From Pseudomonadota bacterium (lineage in GTDB: Bacteria > Pseudomonadota > Alphaproteobacteria > Caulobacterales > Caulobacteraceae), in NCBI GenBank assembly GCA_018241995.1, contig JAFECT010000006.1, forward strand, positions 248,001-312,000: a DNA stretch of 64,000 bases. The letters run 5' to 3'. This document shows, in pieces, positions 1 through 8,060 of this stretch. Numbering within the stretch: position 1 is the first letter of the stretch; every line of letters starts with the position of its first letter. Under the pieces are notes generated by a model, which saw only the letters and a list, made by a program, of their open reading frames with translations, was not told where the DNA came from and searched no databases. The translations under genes were made by a program, and so were the position numbers.

Positions 1-2
1 GC

Positions 3-1145
3 CTGTGGCTGGTCGAGGCGCCGGTGGCCGCGCCTGTGTTCATGGCGGGCGTGCGCACCGCCGCAGTCTGGGTGGTGGGCACGGCGACCCTGGCCACCCC
101 CGTCGGGCAGACGAGCCTGGGCAACTACATCTTCACCGGCCTGCAGACCGAGAACTGGGTCGCGGTGCTGTTCGGCTGCGCGGCCTCTGCCGCGCTGGCG
201 CTGATCGCGGACGGCCTCCTGGCCCTGGTCGAGCGCGGCGCGGCTTCGGGGGCGTGGCGGCTGGCCGGGGGCGCGCTGGCGGGCCTGGCGGTCGGCACGG
301 CGCTCGCGGCGACGCCCCTGCTGGGCAAGGGAGAGGCGACCTATGTCGTGGGCGCCAAGAACTTCAGCGAGCAGTTCATCCTGGCCGAGGTCATGGCGGA
401 TCGCCTCAAGCGGACCGGCGCCAAGGTCCGCCGCAGCGACGGCCTGGGATCGGCGGTGGCCTTCCGCGCCCTGGCGTCGAACGAGATCGACGTCTACGTC
501 GACTACTCGGGCACCCTCTGGACCAACGTTCTGCACCGCACGGACACGCCGTCGCGCGAGGTCATGCTGGCCGAGCTGGGGCGCGAGCTGGAGCGTCGCT
601 ACGGGGTGCGGCTCTTGGGTCCCCTGGGCTTCGAGAACGCCTACGCCCTGGCCATGACCTCAGCCCGAGCGAAGGCCCTGGGCGTCAGCTCCATCGCCGA
701 CCTGGCCGCCCGCGCGCCCTCCCTGACCATGGGCGGGGACGTGGAGTTCTTCTCGCGGTCGGAATGGGCGGCGCTGGACCGCGCCTACGGGCTCCAGTTC
801 AGGACGAAAAAGTCGTTCCAGCCGACCTTCATGTACCGCGCCCTGGCGAGCGGCGACGCGGACGTGATCTCGGCCTTCTCATCGGACGGTCGCATCGCCG
901 CGGACCATCTGGTGATCCTCGCCGACCCGAAACACGCCATCCCTCCCTACGATGCGGTCATCCTGATCGCGCCCAGGCGCGCTCACGACGGGAAGCTGGA
1001 GGCCGCGCTGAAGCCCCTGGTCGGCGCCATCCCGGTCGCCGCCATGCAGCGGGCCAACTACGCCGTGGACGGGCAGGGCAGAACGCCCGCCGAGGCGGCG
1101 AAACTGCTTACCGCTTCTCCGGAAACCCCTCCGCCCACGCCTTGA
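3..1145 (+). CDS. Fused ABC permease / glycine betaine-type substrate-binding protein (5' partial)
   Basis: The frame is open at the left edge, so this is the 3' part of a larger gene. The first ~100 visible residues are the end of a binding-protein-dependent permease domain: hydrophobic, beginning LWLVEAPVAAPVFMAG, with helices around the TAAVWVVGTATLATP and WVAVLFGCAASAALAL stretches. After one more helix comes an OpuAC-type binding domain that starts at YVVGAKNFSEQFILAEVMAD and continues through DVYVDYSGTLWTN. Fused permease-binding proteins of this kind (OpuC/ProX-YehZ family) import glycine betaine, choline or similar osmolytes with a separate ATPase, which would lie upstream. The 3' end overlaps nudC tail-to-tail by 38 bp. 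The family is clear; the substrate is inferred. Confidence 0.85.
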   Translation: MWLVEAPVAAPVFMAGVRTAAVWVVGTATLATPVGQTSLGNYIFTGLQTENWVAVLFGCAASAALALIADGLLALVERGAASGAWRLAGGALAGLAVGTALAATPLLGKGEATYVVGAKNFSEQFILAEVMADRLKRTGAKVRRSDGLGSAVAFRALASNEIDVYVDYSGTLWTNVLHRTDTPSREVMLAELGRELERRYGVRLLGPLGFENAYALAMTSARAKALGVSSIADLAARAPSLTMGGDVEFFSRSEWAALDRAYGLQFRTKKSFQPTFMYRALASGDADVISAFSSDGRIAADHLVILADPKHAIPPYDAVILIAPRRAHDGKLEAALKPLVGAIPVAAMQRANYAVDGQGRTPAEAAKLLTASPETPPPTP

Positions 1146-2076
1146 GCAGGTGATGGGCGATAGCCAGCGGCGGGGCGCAGCCGATGCCGCCGACCGTCTC
1201 GCCCGCGATCATGCGCCCGGCCTCCTCGCGGGTGAACCAGCGCACGGCTTCCAGTTCGCTCTGATCCGGCGCCGCCTGGTCATGGCTGACCTCGGCGATC
1301 AGGCCGATCATCAGCTGCGAAGGGAAGGGCCAGGGCTGGCTGGAGTGATAGTGGACCCGCGTCACCTCAAGGCCCGCCTCCTCGCGGGTCTCGCGCGCGC
1401 AGGCCTCCTCGATCGACTCGCCGGGCTCCAGGAACCCCGCCAGCGCCGACATCCGCCCCGGGACCCAGCTCGCCTGCCGGCCCAGGAGGCAGCGGCCCTC
1501 GAAGACCGGCAGCATGATGGTCACCGGATCGACGCGCGGGAAGTGCTCGGCCTTGCAGCTGGGGCAGACCTGCTTCCAGCCGCCGCCGGCGACCTCCGAC
1601 GCGTGGCCGCAGACCGAGCAGAAGCGGTGACGGTTGCGCCAGTCGAACAGGCTCTTGGCGGCGCCCGCGATGCCCGCCTCAGGCCCCGGCAGCACCGCGG
1701 CCAGGCCGCGCAGCTCCTCGAAGGCGCCTAGGCCCTGCAACGGCCCGGCGGTCGGATCGGCCTCGCCCTCGAAATCCACGGCGAAGACGGGGGTGTCCTT
1801 CCAGAGGCCCAGGAAAGCCTGCCGTTGCTCCGAGCCGCCGACCGCGTCCCGGGCCAGGTCCGCGCGCAGATAGGCGAGGCGCAGGTTTCCGTCGGGACCC
1901 TTCTCGGCCAGGGGCTTGCCGCCCCACAGCGCCACCGCGATGGCGTCCGGGTTGGCCGCCTGCTCCGCCAGCCAGGCCGCGTCGTTGCGCAGGTCGCCGC
2001 CTCGATCGAGCGGATTGCCCGAGAAGGTGTTGGCGTAGGCTTGCAGGCGCGCAGCCGAAGACACGGGCGAAGACAT
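1108..2076 (-). CDS. nudC: NADH pyrophosphatase (Nudix hydrolase) NudC
   Basis: 322-residue Nudix enzyme of the NudC type, which hydrolyses NAD(H) to NMN(H) and AMP and removes NAD caps from RNA. The middle of the protein has the family's four-cysteine zinc site (FCSVCGHASEV, then QVCPSC). It is followed by a complete Nudix box, GFLEPGESIEEACARETREE, and the SQPWPFP motif typical of NudC. The variable N-terminal domain is present. I chose the ATG at 2076 (MSSPVSSAARLQ), because the frame upstream of it is low-complexity. The gene stands alone and converges on the transporter gene, sharing 38 bp of 3' end. Confidence 0.93.
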   Translation of the reverse strand: MSSPVSSAARLQAYANTFSGNPLDRGGDLRNDAAWLAEQAANPDAIAVALWGGKPLAEKGPDGNLRLAYLRADLARDAVGGSEQRQAFLGLWKDTPVFAVDFEGEADPTAGPLQGLGAFEELRGLAAVLPGPEAGIAGAAKSLFDWRNRHRFCSVCGHASEVAGGGWKQVCPSCKAEHFPRVDPVTIMLPVFEGRCLLGRQASWVPGRMSALAGFLEPGESIEEACARETREEAGLEVTRVHYHSSQPWPFPSQLMIGLIAEVSHDQAAPDQSELEAVRWFTREEAGRMIAGETVGGIGCAPPLAIAHHLLKAWAEGFPEKR

Positions 2077-2209
2077 GGCGCGCTCATAGCCCCAACCGGG
2101 CGCGAGGCAAACCGGTGACACTTGCCGGGGTTCCGTCCGGGTCACAGGAGTGTCGCTTGACCACAGCGTTCCGCGCCTGGACGGTGGCGGCTCAGTTCTG
2201 GAGGCGTCA

Positions 2210-2677
2210 GTGGCGTTCAAGGGTTTCGCATTTGTATTGGCCGTCGTGGCGCTGTCGGCCGGAACGGCTCAGGCTGCGCCGTCCGCCTGGGCGCAGGCCC
2301 AGATCAAGGACATGGACACCGGCGGCTTCGGCGCCCCTGTCGAGGCCCTGACCTTCGAAGGCGCCGTGGCCCGTGGTCAGGAAGGCTCCGTCAGCGTGAC
2401 CCTGCCGGAAAGCGGCGACTGGGCCCTGGTCGGCTCCTGCGGGGAGGACTGCGCCGACATCGGCCTGATCCTGGACCGCAAGGACGGGACCAATGCGGGC
2501 GAGGGCGTTTCCGGCTTCAAGGCGTCGCTACCCGCCGGAACCTACGACCTGCACATCGGCTTCGACCGCTGCAAGGAGCCGCAGTGCCGTTATGTGGTGC
2601 GGGCGTATCGGAAGCCATTACCGCCAAACGTGCGGCGGACCACTTTCCGCTCCTCAACAAATATGCCGATCAGCTGA
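2210..2677 (+). CDS. Small secreted protein, unknown function, C-terminus possibly altered
   Basis: About 155 residues from a GTG start with a good GGAGG site at 2199-2203. Residues 1-22 form a Sec signal peptide ending GTAQA, so the product is probably periplasmic. The mature part is acidic and beta-rich. It carries two close cysteine pairs (GSCGEDC and DRCKEPQC) that could form disulfides. I do not recognise the family. After the CRYVVRAYRK segment the reading continues into proline- and arginine-rich sequence (PLPPNVRRTTFRSS) that looks unlike the rest and lies over the start of the AT-richer next frame. The natural C-terminus may therefore have been replaced or shifted here. Confidence 0.7.
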   Translation: MAFKGFAFVLAVVALSAGTAQAAPSAWAQAQIKDMDTGGFGAPVEALTFEGAVARGQEGSVSVTLPESGDWALVGSCGEDCADIGLILDRKDGTNAGEGVSGFKASLPAGTYDLHIGFDRCKEPQCRYVVRAYRKPLPPNVRRTTFRSSTNMPIS

Positions 2678-2949
2678 GCGCTAGGCTCGGTCGGACGTCG
2701 GACGAGATACGAGAACGGGGCCTTTGGGCCACTGATTTCAGCGATGACCTAGAAATCACGTTCATGGATGGCTCAAAGGCGAATTTCAAATACGCCTTTT
2801 TCGTCGAGAGCGCGGATCAGCGCGCGGTCGCGGTGTTCACTGAACACTGCGGCTACTTTGAGTTGGCGGCTTTCGAGCTTCGCATCGAAACGGTCATCCG
2901 GGAGATCTTCACCAGCCGGTATCCCGAAGTGGACGACGACGACGATTGA
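2584..2949 (+). CDS. Hypothetical protein in an AT-richer segment, possibly acquired
   Basis: 121-residue frame in +1 relative to the preceding gene and overlapping its last ~94 bases. The only usual start is a GTG at 2584 that sits in the coding part of the upstream gene. Protein-like sequence seems to begin only at VSEAITAKRAADHF, about residue 8. The body looks globular (YAFFVESADQRAVAVFTEHC, FELRIETVIREIF) and ends in an acidic DDDDD tail. From ~2610 to 2949 the base composition is visibly lower in GC than its neighbours, with codons such as aaa, ttt and gat. Family not recognised. This could be a transferred gene that lost its own start, or a remnant. Confidence 0.5.
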   Translation: MPLCGAGVSEAITAKRAADHFPLLNKYADQLSARLGRTSDEIRERGLWATDFSDDLEITFMDGSKANFKYAFFVESADQRAVAVFTEHCGYFELAAFELRIETVIREIFTSRYPEVDDDDD

Positions 2950-3003
2950 AGGCTGAGCCCGCGACCTTTGCGCCCTGACCGCTTGCGCGCCGCGCCCGAA
3001 ATC

Positions 3004-3013
3004 GCGATATAGG
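3004..3013 (+). promoter_or_regulatory. Candidate -10 element for the SRP RNA gene
   Basis: GCGATATAGG lies 4 bases before the predicted 5' end of the SRP RNA. The same 10-mer is the -10 region of a good sigma-70 promoter at 51354-51363. The matching -35 (TTGCGC, 19 bases upstream) is poor. Confidence 0.4.
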
Positions 3014-3017
3014 CCTC

Positions 3018-3110
3018 GGAGACTGGCGCGGGCGATGGCCTCGCCAACCCGGTCAGGTCCGGAAGGAAGCAGCCGCAACGAGATCCCCTTCGGGTCGCTG
3101 TCCAGTCTCC
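3018..3110 (+). ncRNA. ffs: Signal recognition particle RNA (4.5S, small bacterial type)
   Basis: The apical domain that binds Ffh is unmistakable: GGTCAGGTCCGGAAGGAAGC followed by AGCCGCAACG. The outer stem closes perfectly between GGAGACTGG (3018-3026) and CCAGTCTCC (3102-3110), giving a ~93-nt hairpin. This RNA guides ribosomes making membrane proteins to FtsY at the inner membrane. Its position directly before dnaX is a common alphaproteobacterial order. The exact ends are inferred from the stem. Confidence 0.95.
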
Positions 3111-3225
3111 ACCTTACTCCCCGCATCCCAGAGCCTTGGCGCCGCCCTGCCGCGCACCGCATCCGCATGGGCGCGCCGAAAAGGGGTTTGGGGACTCGCT
3201 TCGCCGCTCTACGATCCTTCCGCCC

Positions 3226-5052
3226 ATGACCGACGCAGACCTGCACGCCGACGATCCGGACGCCCCCGAAGCGCAAGCCGAGGAACGCGATCCCAACACC
3301 GCCGACATCTTCGGCGGCGGAGAGCCCGAGTCTGCGCCCGTGAAGGCGCCTGCCCCCCAGCCGGAGCCCGGCGCCGCCTACACCGTCCTGGCGCGCAAGT
3401 ACCGGCCCCAGACTTTTGAGGATCTGATCGGCCAGGAGGCCATGGTCAGGACCCTGACCAACGCCTTCGCCGCCGGCCGCATCGCCCACGCCTTCATGCT
3501 CACGGGCGTCCGCGGCGTCGGCAAGACCACCACCGCGCGCCTGCTGGCCCGTGCCCTGAACTACGAGAGCGACACCGTCCACCAGCCCTCGGTCGACCTG
3601 ACCGTCGAGGGGCGGCACTGCAAGGCCATCATCGAAGGCCGCCACATCGACGTGCTGGAGCTCGACGCCGCCTCGCGCACCAAGGTCGATGAGATGCGCG
3701 AGCTGCTGGACGGGGTGCGCTACGCACCCGTAGAGGCGCGCTACAAGGTCTATGTCATCGACGAGGTGCACATGCTCTCGACGGCGGCGTTCAATGCGCT
3801 GCTGAAGACGCTCGAAGAGCCGCCGCCCCACGCCAAGTTCATCTTCGCCACCACCGAAATCCGCAAGGTGCCGGTGACGATCCTCTCCCGCACTCAGCGC
3901 TTTGACCTGCGCCGGGTCGAGCCCGAGGTGCTGGTCAAGCACCTGGAGAAGGTCGCAAGCCAGGAAGGCGCCCTGATCGAGAGCGAGGGCCTGGCCCTGA
4001 TCGCCCGCGCGGCCGAGGGCTCTGTGCGCGACAGCCTCTCCCTGCTCGATCAGGCCCTGGTCCAGGCCGAGCGCGGCCAGATCGTCAAGGCCGAGGTCGT
4101 GCGCGACATGCTGGGCCTAGCCGACCGGGCGCAGACCATCGCCCTGTTCGAAAACGTGCTGGGCGGGCGCACCGCCGAGGCGCTGGAGCAGTTCCGCACC
4201 CTCTACGGCTTCGGCGCCGACCCGGCGCAGGTGGTCTCTGACCTGCTCGAACACGCCCATGCGACGACCGTGGCCAAGACGCTCGGCCCCGACGCCACGC
4301 GCCTGCCCAACGACCAGGCCCAGCGCATGGCCGCGCTCGGCGCCACGGTCTCGGCCGGCTCCCTGTCGCGGGTGTGGCAGATGCTGTTGAAGGCCTATGA
4401 CGAGGTGCGCCGCGCGCCCGATCCCGCAGCCGCCACCGAAATGGCCCTGGTGCGCCTGGCCTACGCCTCCGACCTGCCGGGGCCCGAAGAGGCGCTGAAG
4501 CGGCTGCAGTCCGGTGGACCCGCAGGCGGCACGGGGCCCCAGACCGGTGGCTCCTCCGGCGGAGGCAATGTGACGAGCTTCGGCGGCGCGGGGGCCTCGG
4601 CCCAGATGCGTCCGGCGCCGGCGCCCGAACCCATGGCGCGGCCCCAGTCCTTCGAGGAGGTGGTGGCCCTGATCGGCCAGCATCGCGATATCGGCCTGCA
4701 GATGGATGTCAGGCGCTTCGTGCGACTGGTCTCGTTCAAGCCCGGCGCGATCGTGTTCGAGCCCGCGCCTCGGGCGCCTGAGGATTTGGCTCGCAAGCTG
4801 TCGCGCCGTTTGAAGGAATGGACCGGCCAGACCTGGTTGATCGCGGCTGAGGGCGACGGCGGCGCAGAGAGCCTCCATGAGCGCGAGCGACGCCAGGAGA
4901 CCGAGGCCCGCGCCAGGCTGGAGCAGGACCCCTTTGTGCAGGACGTGCTCAAGACCTTCCCCGGCGCCGAGATCGTCGCCATCCGCCGTCTGGCGGTCGA
5001 GGCCACGCCCGCACCGTCGGAAGGTACAACCGACGACCCAGACGACGACTGA
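3226..5052 (+). CDS. dnaX: DNA polymerase III subunit gamma/tau
   Basis: 608-residue clamp-loader ATPase. After a ~50-residue acidic N-terminal extension comes the AAA+ core starting YTVLARKYRPQTFEDLIGQ. It has Walker A GVRGVGKTTTAR near residues 94-105, Walker B VYVIDEVHMLS, and LLKTLEEPPPHAKFIFATTE. A glycine-rich linker (GGSSGGGNVTSFGGAG) leads to a tau-type C-terminal domain. The usual four-cysteine zinc module between Walker A and B is not intact: only the cysteine of GRHCKAIIEGRHIDVLELDA remains. The start is the ATG of MTDADLHADD. No A-rich slippery stretch was found, so gamma is probably not made by frameshifting. ybaB follows after 27 bp. Confidence 0.95.
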   Translation: MTDADLHADDPDAPEAQAEERDPNTADIFGGGEPESAPVKAPAPQPEPGAAYTVLARKYRPQTFEDLIGQEAMVRTLTNAFAAGRIAHAFMLTGVRGVGKTTTARLLARALNYESDTVHQPSVDLTVEGRHCKAIIEGRHIDVLELDAASRTKVDEMRELLDGVRYAPVEARYKVYVIDEVHMLSTAAFNALLKTLEEPPPHAKFIFATTEIRKVPVTILSRTQRFDLRRVEPEVLVKHLEKVASQEGALIESEGLALIARAAEGSVRDSLSLLDQALVQAERGQIVKAEVVRDMLGLADRAQTIALFENVLGGRTAEALEQFRTLYGFGADPAQVVSDLLEHAHATTVAKTLGPDATRLPNDQAQRMAALGATVSAGSLSRVWQMLLKAYDEVRRAPDPAAATEMALVRLAYASDLPGPEEALKRLQSGGPAGGTGPQTGGSSGGGNVTSFGGAGASAQMRPAPAPEPMARPQSFEEVVALIGQHRDIGLQMDVRRFVRLVSFKPGAIVFEPAPRAPEDLARKLSRRLKEWTGQTWLIAAEGDGGAESLHERERRQETEARARLEQDPFVQDVLKTFPGAEIVAIRRLAVEATPAPSEGTTDDPDDD

Positions 5053-5079
5053 TCCTCCCCCCAGACCACGAGTTCCGCG

Positions 5080-5397
5080 ATGAAAGACTTCGGCGCCATG
5101 ATGAAGCAGGCCCAGGCCATGCAGGCGAAGCTGCAGGAGGCCCAGGCCAAGATGGCCGAGACCACGGCCGACGGCGCTTCGGGCGGCGGCATGGTCAAGC
5201 TGACGCTGAAGGGCACGGGCGAGCTGACCGCCTTGACGCTCGATCCCCAGCTGCTGACCCCGGACGACGCCGAGGTGCTGACCGACCTGATCGTGGCCGC
5301 CCACGCCGACGCCAAGAAGAAGCTCGACGCCGCCCAGGCCGAGTTGATGCGCGCCGCCGCGGGCCCGCTCGCGGGCATGCCCGGGATGCCGTTCTAG
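5080..5397 (+). CDS. ybaB: Nucleoid-associated protein YbaB/EbfC
   Basis: 105-residue YbaB/EbfC family protein, a small dimeric DNA-binding protein of the nucleoid. It begins MKDFGAMMKQAQAMQAKLQE, the typical amphipathic first helix. It continues with MVKLTLKGTGELTALTLDPQ and a C-terminal helix ending MPGMPF. Length and position immediately behind dnaX match the widespread dnaX-ybaB-recR arrangement, and the two genes are very probably co-transcribed. recR, the usual third member, is missing here: two TonB-C-like genes follow instead. Confidence 0.93.
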   Translation: MKDFGAMMKQAQAMQAKLQEAQAKMAETTADGASGGGMVKLTLKGTGELTALTLDPQLLTPDDAEVLTDLIVAAHADAKKKLDAAQAELMRAAAGPLAGMPGMPF

Positions 5398-5491
5398 AAC
5401 GGCGTTTTATCGCAACCAGGATTGCTTGCAGGCTGGCAAGTATCGCGCCCGCCGCGCTATGCTGCGCGCTCAGTCCAATGGAGCATGAGCG

Positions 5492-5836
5492 ATGATCGTC
5501 CTGGCCCTGACCCTGATGCTTGCGGCCGATGCGCCGTCCACGGTCGAGCGTCCCGACTGGATCACCACGCCCAGCAACTCCGACATGGCCGACTGGATGC
5601 CCGACAAGGCTCGCGAGAACCACGTCGAAGGCTCGGCCTCCATGGATTGCGACGTCACGCCCAAGGGCACGCTTGAGAAGTGCGTGGTCACCCAGGAGCA
5701 GCCCGAGGGTTACGGCTTCGGCAAGGCCGCGCTGAAGGTTGCCCGCAAGTTCAAGATGAAGCCGACCTCGCTGGACGGCCAGCCCACCGCCGGCGCCCGC
5801 GTCAGCGTCCCGCTGCACTGGACCGACAACCGGTAG
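5492..5836 (+). CDS. Small TonB C-terminal-domain protein (copy 1)
   Basis: 114 residues. A short hydrophobic N-terminus (MIVLALTLMLAADAP) acts as a signal or anchor. The rest resembles a TonB C-terminal fold: VEGSASMDCDVTPKGTLEKC, then GYGFGKAALKVARKFKMKP and GARVSVPLHW. It lacks the long proline-rich spacer of a true TonB, so it probably does not bridge the periplasm. A role in envelope sensing or as a stand-alone domain is possible. The next gene is a diverged tandem copy starting 13 bp downstream, suggesting local duplication and co-expression. Confidence 0.75.
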   Translation: MIVLALTLMLAADAPSTVERPDWITTPSNSDMADWMPDKARENHVEGSASMDCDVTPKGTLEKCVVTQEQPEGYGFGKAALKVARKFKMKPTSLDGQPTAGARVSVPLHWTDNR

Positions 5837-5848
5837 GCGGACGGGGGC

Positions 5849-6235
5849 GTGCCGCCACTCCTGCTCGTCCTGGCGCTTGGCCAGTTCGCTGCGGACCTGC
5901 CCAAGGATCCGCTGGCGCCGATGGGCGCGCTGTGCGTGATCGACAAGCCGGTTTGGGCCGCGGCGCCGACCGGTGATGAGATGTTCCGCCTCTATCCGCC
6001 CAAGACCGAGAGCCTGCCCGAGGGGCGGGTCGAGCTCGGCTGCAAGGTGCGGGCGGACGGCACGCTGGGCGCCTGCCATGTGCGCTCCGAAACGCCCAAG
6101 GGCGCAGGCTTTGGCCCGGCGACGCTCAGGCTGGCGCGCTACTTCCGGCTCGACATGGCGCAGAGCCGCGATACCCATGGCGGCCCGCCGAAAGGCTGTG
6201 ACGTGCGCGTGCCGGTGCGCTGGACCCACAACTGA
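5849..6235 (+). CDS. Small TonB C-terminal-domain protein (copy 2)
   Basis: 128 residues from a GTG start with a purine-rich GGACGGGGG site just ahead. The N-terminus is hydrophobic (PPLLLVLALGQFAA). The rest parallels the upstream protein: GRVELGCKVRADGTLGACHV, then GAGFGPATLRLARYFRLD and CDVRVPVRW. The spacing of these blocks and of the conserved cysteine pair marks the two as diverged tandem paralogues. As with copy 1 there is no proline-rich spanning region, and the partner protein is unknown. Confidence 0.72.
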   Translation: MPPLLLVLALGQFAADLPKDPLAPMGALCVIDKPVWAAAPTGDEMFRLYPPKTESLPEGRVELGCKVRADGTLGACHVRSETPKGAGFGPATLRLARYFRLDMAQSRDTHGGPPKGCDVRVPVRWTHN

Positions 6236-6321
6236 ACCTGGGCGTTTGCTCGCGCATTCCGCGTCAGGACTCGTCATCCACGCCTGCGCGCCTTAAGTCC
6301 GGCGGGTCACCGGAGTCGTCC

Positions 6322-8052
6322 ATGCGTCCGCTTGCTCTCCTGATAGCGCCCCTGCTGGCCCTTTTCGTCGCTGCTTCCGCGCCGTTAGCTGAAGCCAAGG
6401 GCAAGGCCCACCACGCCCCGGCGCCCGCCGCCTCCTCGACCCACGGCCAGGTCCTGGTCGCCGCCGCAAACCCGCTGGCGGCCGAGGCCGGGATGGAAGT
6501 CTTGCGGCGTGGCGGGACGGCGGCGGATGCCGCCGTCGCGATCCAGACCGTGCTGGGCCTGGTCGAGCCGCAGAGCTCGGGCGTCGGCGGCGGGTCGTTC
6601 ATGACCTTCTATGACGCCAAGACCGGCAAGGTGACCGCCTATAACGGCCGCGAGACCGCGCCGATGGGCGCCTCCGCCGACATGTTCCTGGACGAGACCG
6701 GCAAGCCGATGTCGTTCGGCCGCGCCGTGGTTTCCGGCCGGGCCACCGGCGTGCCGGGCGCCTTTGCGCTCCTGGGCCTGGCGCAGAAGGAGCACGGCAA
6801 GCTGGCCTGGTCTTCCCTGTTCGGCTCGGCCGAGCATCTGGCCGACAAGGGTTTCAAGGTCACGCCGCGCCTGTCGCGCTTCCTGCACGGCCATGCCGCG
6901 GAGAACGCCCGTCCCGACGTCATCGCCTACGGCCAGCGCCCCGGCGGCGGCATCTATGAGGTCGGCGACGTGCTGAAGAACCCGGCCTATGCCGGCATGA
7001 TGCGCCGCTTGGCCAAGCAGGGCCCGGCCGGGCTCTACACGGGCGAAGTGGCCTCGGCGATCGTGGCCAAGACCCATGCCGAACCCCTGCCCGGGACCAT
7101 GACGCTGGCCGACCTCAAGGCCTATCGCTCAAAGGAGACGCCTGCGCTCTGCCACCCTTACCGCATCTATGTGGTGTGCGTGCCGCCGCCGCCGTCCAGT
7201 GGGGTGAATCTGTTGCAGGCTCTGACGATCCTGGAGCACACCGACATCGACAGACGCGGGCCGAACGATCCCAAGGCCTGGCTCGAGATCGCCGAGGCCG
7301 AGCGGCTGATGTACGCCGACCGCGACCGCTATGTCGGCGACCCGGACTTCGTGAAGGTGCCGGTCAAGGGCCTGCTAGACCGGCAATACCTGGCCGGGCG
7401 CGCCGCCCTGATCGGCGACCATGCCGGCCCGGCCCCCGCCGCGGGCACGCCGCCGGAGGCGATGGCGATGGCTCCGGACGCGACCAACGAGTCGGAAGGC
7501 ACCTCGCACTTCGTGGTGGTCGACCGCTGGGGCAATGTCGTGTCGATGACCACCACGGTGGAGTCGTTGTTCGGCACGGGCCGCATGGTCCACGGCTTCT
7601 TCCTGAACAATCAGCTGACCGACTTCTCCTTCGCGCCGAAGGACCCGCAGGGCCGCCCGATGGCTAATGCGGTGGCGGGCGGCAAGCGCCCACGCTCGTC
7701 CATGACCCCAGCCATCGTGCTCGACCGCCAGGGCCGCTTCGTGGCCGCCATCGGCTCGCCCGGCGGCACGGCGATCCCCTCCTATGTGCTGAAGGCCCTG
7801 GTGGGGGTGCTGGACTGGCATTTGTCGATGCAGCAAGCCGTGGCCCTGCCGAACCTGGTGGCCAAGGGCGACGTCTTCGCCGGCGAGGAGGACAAGTTCG
7901 GCCCGCAGACCCTGGCGGGCATGCGCGCGCTCGGCATGAACGTGAGGACGGGTCAGGGCGAGGAATCGGGCCTGCACGGTGTGATCCTCAGGAACGGCAA
8001 GCTCGACGGCGGCGCCGATCCGCGCCGCGAAGGCGTGGTGCTGACGCACTGA
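6322..8052 (+). CDS. ggt: Gamma-glutamyltransferase
   Basis: 576-residue precursor of the Ntn-hydrolase that cleaves gamma-glutamyl bonds of glutathione in the periplasm. A signal peptide covers roughly residues 1-25 (LALLIAPLLALFVAASAPLA). The large subunit begins at HGQVLVAAANPLAAEAGMEV and has SSGVGGGSFMTFYD. Autoprocessing should occur before the threonine of TSHFVVVDRWGNVVS, about residue 394, which becomes the nucleophile of the small subunit. Oxyanion-region glycines are seen at SPGGTAIPSYV. Full length; complete catalytic set. Transcribed alone, with its tail facing the histidine kinase gene 8 bp away. Confidence 0.95.
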   Translation: MRPLALLIAPLLALFVAASAPLAEAKGKAHHAPAPAASSTHGQVLVAAANPLAAEAGMEVLRRGGTAADAAVAIQTVLGLVEPQSSGVGGGSFMTFYDAKTGKVTAYNGRETAPMGASADMFLDETGKPMSFGRAVVSGRATGVPGAFALLGLAQKEHGKLAWSSLFGSAEHLADKGFKVTPRLSRFLHGHAAENARPDVIAYGQRPGGGIYEVGDVLKNPAYAGMMRRLAKQGPAGLYTGEVASAIVAKTHAEPLPGTMTLADLKAYRSKETPALCHPYRIYVVCVPPPPSSGVNLLQALTILEHTDIDRRGPNDPKAWLEIAEAERLMYADRDRYVGDPDFVKVPVKGLLDRQYLAGRAALIGDHAGPAPAAGTPPEAMAMAPDATNESEGTSHFVVVDRWGNVVSMTTTVESLFGTGRMVHGFFLNNQLTDFSFAPKDPQGRPMANAVAGGKRPRSSMTPAIVLDRQGRFVAAIGSPGGTAIPSYVLKALVGVLDWHLSMQQAVALPNLVAKGDVFAGEEDKFGPQTLAGMRALGMNVRTGQGEESGLHGVILRNGKLDGGADPRREGVVLTH

Positions 8053-8060
8053 GCTGCGGC

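Noticed and set aside
2584..2949. Insertion sequence
   Set aside because: No transposase, inverted repeats or target-site duplication recognised.
3226..5052. Programmed frameshift in dnaX producing gamma
   Set aside because: No run of A or other slippery heptamer was seen in the linker region.
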